Shown: positions 52,116 to 62,297 of the stretch, piece by piece
Layout of the letters: each line of letters opens with the position of its first letter
How positions within the stretch are numbered: position 1 is the first letter of the stretch
DNA from: Actinernus sp. WN-2022
Taxonomy: Eukaryota; Cnidaria; Anthozoa; Actiniaria; Actinernidae
DNA length: 64,000 nucleotides
Assembly: GCA_030867875.1 (NCBI GenBank)
Contig: JAOWCC010000577.1
Span: 91,493,740 to 91,557,739, forward strand
Reading direction: 5' to 3'
Position numbers and translations under genes: made by a program
Notes under the pieces: generated by a model
Database searches by the model: none
What the model was told of the DNA's origin: nothing
What the model saw: only the letters and a program-made list of their open reading frames with translations

Positions 52116-53644
52116 TATATATATTATATATATATGGTATAACCAACAGTCCCTATAATCAGGCATAACTAGCGGTTCATAATCAGGTAATATTGTGTGG
52201 AAGGGATACTAAGATTTTTGAAAAGCACAATTTCCGTTTTACCTTTTTCTTATTAAATAAAAATGAAATAAATTTTGTTTACACTAAGACTTGTTTTTTT
52301 TGTTTTCTGAGGAATAGTGTTACTTGTTTTAGGAAATATGTTTAAAATGGGTTATCGTTTTCGAGCTGTGTTGGCCCGAAATAGGGTGTGAACATTAAAC
52401 TGATGGTTTACTCGACAAAAATGAATATGTTTTAAATCATCCACGAAATAATCCGGTGTTTGATTTTCCAAGGTTCCTTCATACAGTCCGAGAGAGAGAT
52501 TAAGCAACCGCGACGTAAAACAATAACCTTAAATACAACTATGATAACTGCACGTAGTTGCCTACATTTTGACCGTTCTCTGCAAAAACACCGTGAAAAC
52601 TCCAAATGTTACGTCAGTTTTACAAGAGAACGCAAACGTTAGAACGGTAAATCACTCCGTTTGTCATTCGGTATCAACGGATCTCTATGCTTATCATATT
52701 TGCGAATGTATGGATGTGAAAAGTAAGAATAAAAGAATAAAGGAAATAATAAACACGAAATTGCAGGGGGAAACACTTTTCTACATCCCGTCGCCATCTG
52801 CGTGCTTTTAAAGTTCTCTAACAGGGATGTTGAGAGTTCAAAAAGTTTTCTCGCAAAATTAGGTGTTTATTGTTTTCTTTATTCGCCTGTTATCGCTTTT
52901 CACACTAGATTTTCGAAAATGTCGACAAGCATAGGGTTCAGTTCACGCAGAATGAATACCGGAAACTCAAAAAATCCCCCGTATAGATTATACGAAGGAG
53001 TAACCTATAATTATATGATCAGATTTCTTTTTCGAAAGAAAAGTATGTACCTGATTAACTGAGAGGGTAATTAGCTTACAATATGCAATGGACCTTCACC
53101 TTTTGCCTACTTTTAACAGGAATTTGAGATGGTTAAATTCCCTGTCCCTTTTTCTTCTACAACTTACTGATCTGTCCCTTTCTCTTCTATGATTGAGATT
53201 TGTCCTGGCATATTGTATGAATTTCACTATCATGAATTATTTTACAGTCCACAGAACTATTTCTCAAAGCCTGATTATGTTCTTAATGTATGATAGGTAG
53301 AGCATTGAATTCGCAACTCTTCCAATTTATTGTTGTAATTTTGGCATTCAACAAAATGCCAATGGCTGCATATTGATTTGACTACATTTGTTTGTATTGT
53401 GACCACAATAAGCCAGTTGGCTTAATGGCCACCGAGTACAATGACTCAGTTCATTTGGTTTGTGACCACACAGGGTCAGTTAGCTCAATGGCCACAGAGT
53501 ACAATTACAATTACCGCTGGGTACCCGATTGAAGATTCACAGACATGAACAGACTTCCACCTGGAAATGCACAGGTAGCCCACACATCACCACAGGGAGC
53601 GCCATTCAAGATTAGTATGCGTTCTCCTTTGTCGAATGCAAAAA
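52116..53644. other. No gene seen
   Basis: AT-rich DNA. Short frames at 52460-53062 lack domains. CAATGGCCACAGAGTACAAT (about 53487) echoes 53426 (TAATGGCCACCGAGTACAAT) as a local direct repeat. The last 60 bp (GATTAGTATGCGTTCTCC) match 18405 and, inverted, 56925. Confidence 0.5.
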
Positions 53645-54087
53645 TTGATGACCAACCCCCTAATTTTCATTTCCACCCCACCTTTACTTCATGACCAGTC
53701 CCTTACTTTCAATTGTCAGGATTGATGCACCTATCAATGTTATGCACTAGACAGTGTAAATCCATTATATTTGAGCTGTTTACTAAACAATGCTAATTCC
53801 CAGCTAATGCATGGCAGTTTTTCAAGTCTAAACCTCACTTTTGTTCCTGCAGCCCCAGGGAAACAATGCGGTGAAAGCTAGGCTATATGGTTGTATACGA
53901 TTGTACAAAGCCAACGTAAAAATGTATCACAGACATTATTTTTGCTGTTAACAGAACCTGCACAATAATTATGATTTTATGCACTTTGCTTACATATACC
54001 TTTCTCTCTTTGGAACTTGGCAAATCCCTGCTCAAGCTCCGCTAATATTCCCAGCCTGTGTACATATCAGGACCAACTGTTGTCTAA
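53645..54087. repeat. Duplicated segment, copy B, part 1
   Basis: Matches copy A from 24147 to about 24626 with few changes and short deletions. Starts inside the GGGACTGGTCAT MITE and stops at the TAA-flanked transposon. Confidence 0.9.
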
Positions 54088-54734
54088 TGTATCAGTCAAT
54101 TCCAAACCCGTGCATGACCCCACCGGGCCACCCCCGGGCATTTGAACATTTTGAAAAAAATTCGATCAAATGCCCCACTACCAAGGCAGAAAAACTGTTC
54201 AAATGCCCCATCAGTTTTTCATCCGGGCTGTTCTAATGCCCCACCATGGGGGACCGGTTCAGAAAATTTTCTAAAAAAAATTCTACAAAGACAAGGCAGA
54301 CTATTGACAAATAAATGAAATCATTGTTTTATTGACAAACTCTGACTCAAGCAATTCACAGGAAACACCGACGGTTAAAACCACCTTCAACCGGTCAGGG
54401 ATAAGAACAATCATTTCTACCGGCTCGATCGTTCTTGGTTTCCGTTATGTACTTTATAATAAACGTAATGGTTTGAAATTGAATATGTTGGCTTATGTTG
54501 TTGGCATATAAAGTTCAACCAACTCATCAGCTGGGTCGGCCTGTTATTCCAATCGGCCCGTCTTTTCCAACTATTAATAATATCACGCAGTCGGTCAAAA
54601 GTTCACGGAACAAAGCAAAACAACATAGTTTATAGGTTTAAACATAAACAATTTACCTCTGAAAGTGGCCTTCAAATTTGGCAGGTTCACTCTATCAAGC
54701 CAGGCCTTTACAAATGCACAATCCTTATCCTGGA

Positions 54735-54850
54735 AGAGATTGTCTAATCGGCGCGGGTCTAGGCGGGTAAAATGTCGCGGGTACGAAAAAAATGTCGCGG
54801 GTACGAAAAAATGTCGCGGGTATGAAAAAAAGTCGCGGGTGCACAAAATA
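54735..54850. repeat. Inner inverted repeat, left, with 19-bp tandem units
   Basis: TCCTGGAAGAGATTGTCTAA, TCGGCGCGGG, then four units of the TGTCGCGGGTACGAAAAAA type. Inverse copy at 56508-56626. Confidence 0.88.
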
Positions 54851-55213
54851 GTGGAAGAGGGCGGGTTATTATTTTGGGGTAACTTTTGCACTATTATTTT
54901 TATTATTATTTAAATGGATATACACTAGACTAAAAGTGTATAATGGTATGCTAGACTAATGTTTACAAAGGCAAACCACTCTCTTTGAAGGTTGCTATCG
55001 CGTCACCAAGTGAGCTGTCCGCTCTGATTATGTTAGGTGGTTTTAAATTAGTCCAAGGTGGGGCGTTGCTAATACATGGTTGTTTGGGACAAAAATAAAA
55101 CGTTGTTTCCGTAGCAAAATTATGTTCGTAGGGAACGGAAAGCCCTTTAACAGTGACGGTAAATTCCCCTACACTTTGTAATGCTCTGCATGCTCGACAT
55201 CTCGGTGTTAACG

Positions 55214-55703
55214 TTAGGTTACTCCTCTTTTCTTTTTCCTAACTTCCAAAGTCCATACTTGCTCGTTCTTATTAAGGAGGTCTTTTTGAAGAAGTTCCTG
55301 TATTTCTTTTCTTGTTTTGGTTGTGTTTTTGTTATATAGTAGATTTTGCGGGATAGTAGAGTATGAGTTACCAACGACAGACAATGCCTCCTCATCTGTC
55401 AAAAACAGTTGCTGCAACAAATCACTGTTCTCTGGCAGTCTGCAGATGTTGAGCATTGTCCATATGATATGTTTACATAACTCTTTACTAAAAAAATTTA
55501 CGAAATCTTCACAATCGCACGAGGGCCGTTTTCCGATTTCTACTTTATAGTTTGAATTTTTTCCACAGTTTACTACGGTGTAGATTTTTTGATGGACTGT
55601 CGAGGAGTCCAGCGATTTTATTTTGAGTTCTTCCTTCTCTCGTTTGGCTGTTTGCAGCATGTCAATAAATACTTTGCTACGAGTAGGTCTGTAACGGCCT
55701 TCT
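55214..55703 (-). CDS. SWIM zinc-finger protein fragment inside the transposon
   Basis: A minus-strand frame of 149 codons runs from Met 55660; coding-like sequence extends to about 55703, where an in-frame stop lies just beyond. SCDCEDFVNFFSKELCKHI is a SWIM zinc motif (C-x-C...C-x-H), like that of ZSWIM2-type proteins. SWIM domains bind DNA or proteins and also occur in MULE transposases. Lys-rich N- and C-terminal parts surround it. A TTACAG upstream could be a splice acceptor, so this may be one exon. It is either captured host sequence or part of the transposon's own protein. Confidence 0.6.
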
Positions 55704-56159
55704 CATGTTTCGGAAGATTTTCTTGTTTGATTTACACTAGCATTATGCCGATCGTAGGGATTGGGGCTTCAAGGTGCATCTTCTTGGTCTTGAGGTGATC
55801 TACGGTCTTCATCACAGAGATCGTCTCTCGTCAGGTCTTCACCTAGCTGTTTGGCCCTGCGGAATTGATCTCTTGTGGCCTCGTTTTGTTTGTCTGAACT
55901 CCACACGAGGTCATAGCAGAGAGGAAGAACGCCGGAAAATAAAGATTGGAAATAATCTTTCAACGCGCGTGCAAAAAGGCGCCAAAATAGGAGACACAGG
56001 CAACCCGACCGAGAGGAAAGCAAATGGAGAGAAACCATCCTTGTCCGTTGTTCTTTTAGAAGAAATCGCTCTACAGCCGTCGCCATTCATGAGTTGGCCC
56101 GCCAGGAGTCCTAGTCCTTGCTGTTTTTTAAAACAAAAATAATGAGTACAGAAGTGTAG

Positions 56160-56445
56160 ATTTTTAATAAGCGTCCCCTCGAATAAGCGCATCCCCTTCG
56201 AATAAGCGCCCCTCCCCGTCTCAGCCTCTTCCCGCAACAACGTTGATATTAGTATGTATTTCGGTACTTTGCATTGGACGGATTACACTAACGTAGTAAG
56301 GGGCGAACCTACTAATCAATGGTCAGTGCTGAACAAAGCATTGCCTAAACATTTTATTTATATAATAATATGTAGAGGTTATAAATCAATATACAGTGGA
56401 ACCGCCGCAAACGAACACCTACCATAAGCGGACACCAAAACACCA
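56160..56445. repeat. Fragments with mariner/pogo-like ends
   Basis: CGAATAAGCGC words repeat at about 56177-56208. At 56394, CAGTGGAACCGCCGCAAACG followed by CATAAGCGGACACC resembles a pogo/Tigger terminus. Remnants nested in the TAA-flanked element. Confidence 0.5.
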
Positions 56446-56507
56446 TTTACTCAGTCAAACACTGCATTTTAAAATTCCCGTACTGCTTACCAAAACGGGA
56501 TGTTTTT

Positions 56508-56626
56508 TTGCACCCGCGACATTTTTTCGTACCCGCGACATTTTTTTCGTACCCGCGACAATTTACCCGCGACCCGCGACATTTTACCCGCGACCCGCGC
56601 CGATTAGACAATCTCATCCTGGAAGT
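56508..56626. repeat. Inner inverted repeat, right
   Basis: Inverse of 54735-54850: GCACCCGCGACATTTTTTCG, more CCCGCGACA units, then GCGCCGATTAGACAATCTC. The nested symmetrical repeats suggest one transposon within another, or complex subterminal binding sites. Confidence 0.88.
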
Positions 56627-56856
56627 CCTCGAAGACACGTACGTTCGCCATTTCGACGCGAGCGATGCGAATTTGTAGACAGAGATAATGTGTTTTTTAA
56701 ACACCGATCAAATGCCCCACTCCCACTATTTGTCAAATGCCCGCCCCTGAGGGCCTAGATACTCGTCAAATTCCCCACCCTCGGGAGCAAGCCTCTGATC
56801 AAATGCCCGGGGGTGGCCCGAGGGAGTCATGCACGGGTTTGGAATTGACTGATACA

Positions 56857-56912
56857 TAATTAGCCATGCATAACATGGCAAAATATAATTCCCCAATATT
56901 GCCCCACTTATT
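56857..56912. repeat. Duplicated segment, copy B, part 2
   Basis: TAATTAGCCATGCATAACAT and the following bases match copy A at 24626-24673. Interrupted at 56913 by the TTGCGTTCGAGCGAG repeat. Confidence 0.85.
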
Positions 56913-57490
56913 GCGTTCGAGCGAGAGCGAGAACGCATACTAATCTTAACGCGGGCTACCTGTGGTCCATAGGCGCAATCCAAACACGAAAAACGTGGGT
57001 TTGTACCTTTGCGCATAAATTAACTCGGCATGTCCATGATGCATTACGATATACGGTGTTCGCCTCGTGGTTTGAACAGTGCCGGTGAGTAGTGATTTAT
57101 CCCGGGGATTTATCTCGGTAATATGCTGAAGAAATTCATAAGTGTTGCTCATCAAAGCGTTGTGACTGATCAAATTCTAAACTTAACCACAGATCGTCTC
57201 TTCTCGCGTCAATATTCTTGCTGCTGGAGCGGAAAGACTTTTGCTTTAACAATTTCAGGACATGCTTACACTGAGAAACCCCCCAGCTATCGTTGTTCTC
57301 TGACGCCTCTAATTCCGGCTGGGGCGGCATCGCGAACTGACTGATCGGATCCGAAGCATTAAAGCTCTTTTAATTCAAAAGGAATTGCACTTTCCCAGTA
57401 GAAGTTTTCTGGTAAGAGTATAGAAGTTTTTGCACGTCTTTCAATATGACAAATGTTGCTTCAAAACTCTGTTGATGTTCTGTAAAAAAT
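56913..57490. repeat. Dispersed repeat, copy 1
   Basis: Begins TTGCGTTCGAGCGAG. 56999-57490 matches 59273-59715 over most of its length (TTGCGCATAAATTAACTC, GGCTGGGGCGGCATCGC, AAGCTCTTTTAATTCAAAAG), with indels. Frames at 57123-57344 and reverse are not shared intact by the second copy, so no gene is called. Confidence 0.8.
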
Positions 57491-58992
57491 TAGACTGACA
57501 CGTTCACGCCTGACTGATTGCAAGAAGAGTTGAGATTTTAATACGCAAACATCTACAATGATTTCTGTCGAAACCTTTTAATAATAGTAACAAGACAAGG
57601 ATCTGCCGTAAACGTGAAACTACACTGAAGCAAAAGTTTATTTAGTGTTATGCTTTGCGCTCAGCGAGTGAGGCAAGCTTTAAAGCGGGCCATGTACTAC
57701 CGGTCTGGGAACTATAATAAAGCGAGCAGCCGTTTTGTTTATTTTACGGCTCACGATATTTCGATAACTGCATGGTCCGAATTTACTTGAAAACTTTATG
57801 CAATGACTTTTACAAAATAGTGAAGAAAGTTAACTTAAACATGGTTAGGATGCTATATGCCCGTAGTAGACCATTTATTAAACGAAAACATTGCTACACA
57901 TTAATGTACTAGTCAATTGAAACTACGGCCCCCCGACCCCCCGACCCCCGGGACATAGCGGGGAATGTAACATTTATACAGTGTTACATTTTGATCTTTT
58001 CCCCGCCCATCGGGGACAGTTGGCTGTTACAATACCCGCCCCTATGGCCCCGGCATGTGCTTCAGAATTTTCAATTGGGAGGAGGCATTGAAAAATTGAA
58101 TATACCGTAAGCTTAAATCTGTTGTTCCATTATTTGAAAAAAACAAAAATTCTGTAGCACATCACTAGCGGATCCAGGGGAGGGGTTTCGGCGGTTGCAA
58201 CACCCACTTGATTTCTGTAAATCACTGTAAATTCATTTTTAAAATCTCTAGATTAAAAAAAAATCCTTTTGCAAACCCCCCTTTCACAAAATCCTGGATC
58301 CGCCCCTGTACATTTTCTATTACTATACATGCTTTTCGCACTTTTCACCAGTCTTGTTTATCAGAAACCGTTGTCTGTCAACAAAAAAAACACAATGCGA
58401 CAAAGGAATATAAAGGAAATGTCATGCAGCTGCGTTTAAGTATATTTTTAAAATCTGATATTTTGCCGTGACGCGCAAATACATGTAACAAAGAGTGTGT
58501 AATAATAAACGCTTCCTGATCTACTACTCGTGACTTAACTCTGTATAAACACTCAGGACTTGTTTAAATTAACTACGATTTTTGCGTGTCCCTAGCCCTA
58601 GCTTCCGCCATGTTTGATACACGTTGTTGATGCTCGGGTCCAGTCCCGCTCTGTCGTGGCTGGTGTTACAAGTTACAACCACCGCTAAAATCCCCGCAAA
58701 TTTTGCAAATCGTTACTTTCCCCGTTCCACCGGATATAATTCTAGCACAACGGTAACCAGTTGAATTGATATTCATACGATAATTGTAAACAATGAGAAT
58801 AAATATATTCATTATTCATTTGTGTTTACTAGTCCATTTCCTCTAGACGCAATCATACAAAAGAGAATGATGTAAAAAAATAATAAGAAGAGGTATATTT
58901 TTTCGGTACTTTCCTTGGTTCTGAATGAAATTTATATTACTTCAAAATATGATTCTTTTCAAACGAACGCACTTCCTAACTGATAGTTACTC
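57491..58992. other. Inserted sequence, no gene seen
   Basis: AT-rich insertion in copy B. Contains a C-rich stretch (about 57930-57955), the MITE at 58168-58309 and unassigned DNA. The GGCTCACG and CGGTCTGGGA region near 57700 has no coding frame. Confidence 0.45.
58168..58309. mobile_element. 142-bp MITE
   Basis: GCGGATCCAGGGG and the inverse ATCCTGGATCCGCCCC form the ends; the interior is AT-rich with a CCCCCC stretch. Target duplication unclear. Confidence 0.6.
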
Positions 58993-59063
58993 TAGTATAA
59001 TTCCGTGCTATTACCTGGTAGAGGTTGCTGGGGGTTCCACTAACTAGTGCATTAAGCCATAGT
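58993..59063. repeat. Duplicated segment, copy B, part 3
   Basis: TATAATTCCGTGCTATTACC to AAGCCATAGTA matches copy A at 24678-24748. A MITE follows. Confidence 0.9.
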
Positions 59064-59073
59064 ATGCCTGCCT

Positions 59074-59234
59074 TAGCCTCCTCCGCAGGCATCTCTAATT
59101 TTTGAAGAAATCAGATTATGGGCTCCCTGTGGCAGGTGAAGTAAAGAGAGGGAGATTGGAGCCAGGGTCCCTCGCGCGCCCACATGTTTACTATTTCTTA
59201 CTAACTAGAGATGCCTGCGGCGCGGAGGAGGCTA
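59074..59234. mobile_element. 161-bp hAT-like MITE
   Basis: Ends TAGCCTCCTCCGCAGGCAT and the inverse. Flanked by TGCCTGCCT on both sides (59065-59073 and 59235-59243), an 8-9 bp duplication. A diverged relative is at 43694-43775. Confidence 0.82.
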
Positions 59235-59258
59235 TGCCTGCCTCAGGGTGAGGTTATT

Positions 59259-59715
59259 GCGTTCGAGCGAGGTCCACTTTGTACCTTTGCGCATAAATTA
59301 ACTCAGCATGTCCATGATGCATTACGATTTACGGTTCGCCTCGTGGTTTGAACAGTGGAAACCGAACAGTGTATAAGGTGAGTAGAGATTTATCTCGGTA
59401 ATATGCTGAAGAAATCCATAAGTGTTGCTCGTGGTGACTGATCAAATTCGAAACTTAACCACAGATTGTCTCATTCTTGCTACTGGAGCGGAAAGAAACA
59501 AATTCAGCTATCGTTGTTCTCTGACGCTTCTAAGTCTAATTCCGGCTGGGGCGGCATCGCCAACTGACTGACCTGATCCGATGCATTAAAGCTCTTTTAA
59601 TTCAAAAGGAATTGCACTTTCCCAGTAGAAGTTTTCTGGTAAGAGTATAGAAGTTTTTGCACGTCTTTCAATATGATAAACGTTGCTTTAAAACTCTGTT
59701 GATGTTCTGTAAAAA
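59259..59715. repeat. Dispersed repeat, copy 2
   Basis: Second copy of the 56913-57490 repeat, starting with the same TTGCGTTCGAGCGAG and ending at TTCTGTAAAAAA, where the next repeat joins. Confidence 0.8.
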
Positions 59716-59717
59716 AC

Positions 59718-59905
59718 AAGAGCCCATCTGGGCTTGCGGGCCACATGAGATTGAAGATGAAATACACTTTCATTTGAAATCCTCTAGTAATAACCGAAGG
59801 GAAGAATTATTAGCTGAATTTAGCAGTCTTTAGGAGTGGCCGGTAACGCGGTGACATTCATTCTCTGCTCCCCTAGTATACAGCCTGTAGTATATATATG
59901 TAATT
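59718..59905. repeat. Copy of the GAGCCCATCTGGGCT repeat
   Basis: Matches 33129-33310 with small indels (e.g. an extra CCTGTAGTA near the end). Confidence 0.8.
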
Positions 59906-60573
59906 CAATATTTTTGTTTTTCTCGTGTATGTAAATTAAAGAAGTTGACCTCTACTTATTCATGCTACGCACGCTAATAGCGGAGGTAATTACGTCACAA
60001 GTCTAGACCCCCCGCCAAGACTCAGACAAACAAACCGCTTTTCTTGTATCAGCTTACAAGAATTGACTAGCACTTCAGTTCGTCCTCTGTCTATTCTACC
60101 AGAAATGATTGCTTTCCTGAACCATATTTTGAAAGAGAACCTGATGATTATACTGTCGAACAGCTTAAACTTTGGCAGGTTCAGAGTACTTAGTAATAGA
60201 TGAGTGTCTCAAATGTATATCCTGTCCACCGATGATGGAGCTATCACTATATTTCTCTACTGTTCTTTCTACCCTGCACCGGCTCTTTATCGCAGCTCGC
60301 TGATCGCATCCATATCAGTATTTGTTGGATTAAAGATTATTAACTGAAATGCCCGTTTTGTTTATCTCTATTTAAAAGCTTTTACCCTCCTTCCCAAAAC
60401 TGCAGTCTGCTCATTTAATATATTACAGAACTATAAAGGGAACTGTTGGAAGCCTTTAATTTCTCGAACCAAAACCTCGGCCGTGAGATGAGTCTTCATG
60501 TTTAGCTTGAGAGTTGAATAACTGCTTCGGTCATCATAAATTATTTCTGTGCTGAGTGTTTATTACCTACGAA
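59906..60573. other. Inserted sequence with a short shared block
   Basis: 60400-60455 is the inverse of 36840-36932, missing about 40 bp (CTGCAGTCTGCTCATT and AAAGGGAACTG match). No gene seen. Confidence 0.5.
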
Positions 60574-61478
60574 ACTAAGGAAGATAGGGCAGTAAGGTGG
60601 GGTATTGTGATACGTCCTTTTGACCAAAGGTGTTGTCCCAAGGGTGTGGATTTTAACTTTTTTGGGAGAAAATGTCAAATTCCTATCCTTTGCATGACCC
60701 CCCCCCCCCCCCCCCCCCCCTCAAGCTTAACATTGATAGGTGCATTATTCTTTCATTCTCAAAGTGCAGAATGTTACAAAAATGAACTACCATGATTACC
60801 GTATACTGAATATCAAAATTATGCAAATTAGTATGTGGCAGCCATGATTTTCCAAATGGGTCTATAAGGTCCATGCATATATATATTAGAAAGCTGTTCT
60901 TTTTTAATACATGATTTAGAGCTCTGTAATATACTCAGGTTTTCTTTTAAAAAATTCACTTTGATACAGTACGTGCATAGTTCTTCACTTTTGAGTTTAA
61001 TTTTAAGTTACACAAGGTTCACACAGTCTGTAAATAATTACAGAGCATTAAATATTAATAATAGTTCTCAATTGTTGTCCTAGCTGCCTGCCATCTTGAA
61101 TACAAGACCCTGGGAAATAGGTCAACATAAGGCAAGTACATTTCTCTTGAGCCTTGAAAAATGAATTCCTAGCTGCCTTGAAATGGAAGGGCTGTGTGCA
61201 AAAGGGCTGTAAGTGACTCCTGGTCACATTCTAAATTCTCCCTTAGAAAACAAAGAAATTGAAGGAGAATTTAGATTGTGATCAGGAGACACTTACAGCC
61301 CTTTTGCACACAGCCCTTCAATTAGTCCTTGAAAAAAATGTCTTGATTATTCTGTACGAACCCTGGTTACAGATGTTTGAATTTTGTGATGAAAATCCCT
61401 ATTAATAAAATAATTGTTATATATCAGAGCAAGCCCAATATAATGGATGAAAATCCATGTGCATTGTATTCAAGCCAC
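60574..61478. repeat. Duplicated segment, copy B, part 4 (empty LINE site)
   Basis: Runs AACTAAGGAAGATAGGGCAG through a C tract (about 60700-60720) and CAAGCTTAA directly into TGCATTATTCTTTCATTC, where copy A has 2.2 kb of LINE between. Includes the hairpin at 61186-61325. Confidence 0.92.
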
Positions 61479-61924
61479 TCAGTGTTTTATAAGTTATTTA
61501 GACTTAATTGATAAACATTTTAAAAGTGATATCTAAACAATTTTGGATAGGAAGATAATCATATTGATGAAAAAATAGCAGCTGCTTCCTAATTACTGGT
61601 AATTAATTTTTCAAATATTTTCCCAACAACTTGGTTACAAAGTATTCTGTTGTCATTTATATATTCTTACCTGCTCTATATACAATATCTATTGTTGTAT
61701 TTCCTGAAGCGATTTTTTTGCTTTTTGTGTTACTTTAGTCAAGATCTTGCTCAACATTTTTTGGGGTTTGTGTAACAACCCCCTCATCAATAATCTAATG
61801 GTCCATCCCAAAATTGTGGGCCATCATGCAAGTCACCAACCTTAGAGGGTGACTGAACCAGGGTGTAACCCAATTATTAATCCATTTAGTAAATTTAATT
61901 TTAACCCTATAACCCTTAACAAAT
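61479..61924. other. No gene seen
   Basis: AT-rich. 61775-61815 (ACCCCCTCATC, AATAATCTAATGGTCCATCC) resembles an end of the poly-G transposon at 37096-39451. Confidence 0.5.
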
Positions 61925-61926
61925 CC

Positions 61927-62160
61927 GCCTCCTGGTTAGCTCAGTAGTTAGTGCCCATCTATTGTGCGGGAGGTCAATGGTTCTAACCCAGACCAGACCA
62001 ATACTTGGGGTCTTAGAATAACTGAGTTGAAGGTGCTGCTTTGTGAAGCAATTTTGTTCACGAGCTGCAAATGGTTAGACCATCCTGCATTTCTTCTCGG
62101 ATAAAGATGTTTAAATTGTATGCCCATCAGTGGATGAAGAGCCACCTCTTGGATATGTTG
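61927..62160 (+). mobile_element. tRNA-derived SINE
   Basis: CTGGTTAGCTCAGTAGTTAG is a near-perfect A box and GGTTCTAACCC (about 61979) a good B box, 45 bp apart. The tRNA-like head of about 74 bp is followed by a unique body. The head could partly fold, but the 3' acceptor strand is not complementary, so it is a SINE and not a tRNA gene. Confidence 0.75.
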
Positions 62161-62179
62161 TGGTTTAAATTTTTTAAAC

Positions 62180-62297
62180 AAAAAAAATAACCCAGTTAAA
62201 AATATGAACTGGTTTTTAAAAAATGAACAAATTTTCAAAATTGTTCATTTTTTTTTAAAGCATGCAGTTCATATTTTTAACTGGGTTATTTTTTTTG
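62180..62297. repeat. Hairpin, about 32-bp arms
   Basis: AATAACCCAGTTAAAAATAT with GAACTG on the left and its inverse (CAGTTCATATTTTTAACTGG) on the right. A further inner stem is AATGAACAATTTT. Probably a palindromic MITE. Confidence 0.85.

Larger units (their letters stand above)
54088..56856. mobile_element. 2.77-kb TAA-flanked transposon (Harbinger-like?)
   Basis: Ends TGTATCAGTCAATTCCAAAC and the inverse, with about 60 bp of near-perfect inverted ends including CACGGGTTTGGAATTGACT. TAA on both sides (54085-54087, 56857-56859); copy A at about 24628 shows the empty site with a single TAA. Subterminal TCAAATGCCC words repeat many times inside both ends. A 3-bp TAA duplication suits PIF/Harbinger, but no Harbinger transposase is present. 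Confidence 0.88.

Noticed and set aside
57123..57344. Possible small gene in the TTGCGTTCGAGCGAG repeat
   Set aside because: The second repeat copy at 59259 breaks the frame, and no domain is visible.
61927..62000. Functional tRNA gene
   Set aside because: Good A and B boxes, but the acceptor ends are not complementary and a SINE-like body follows.
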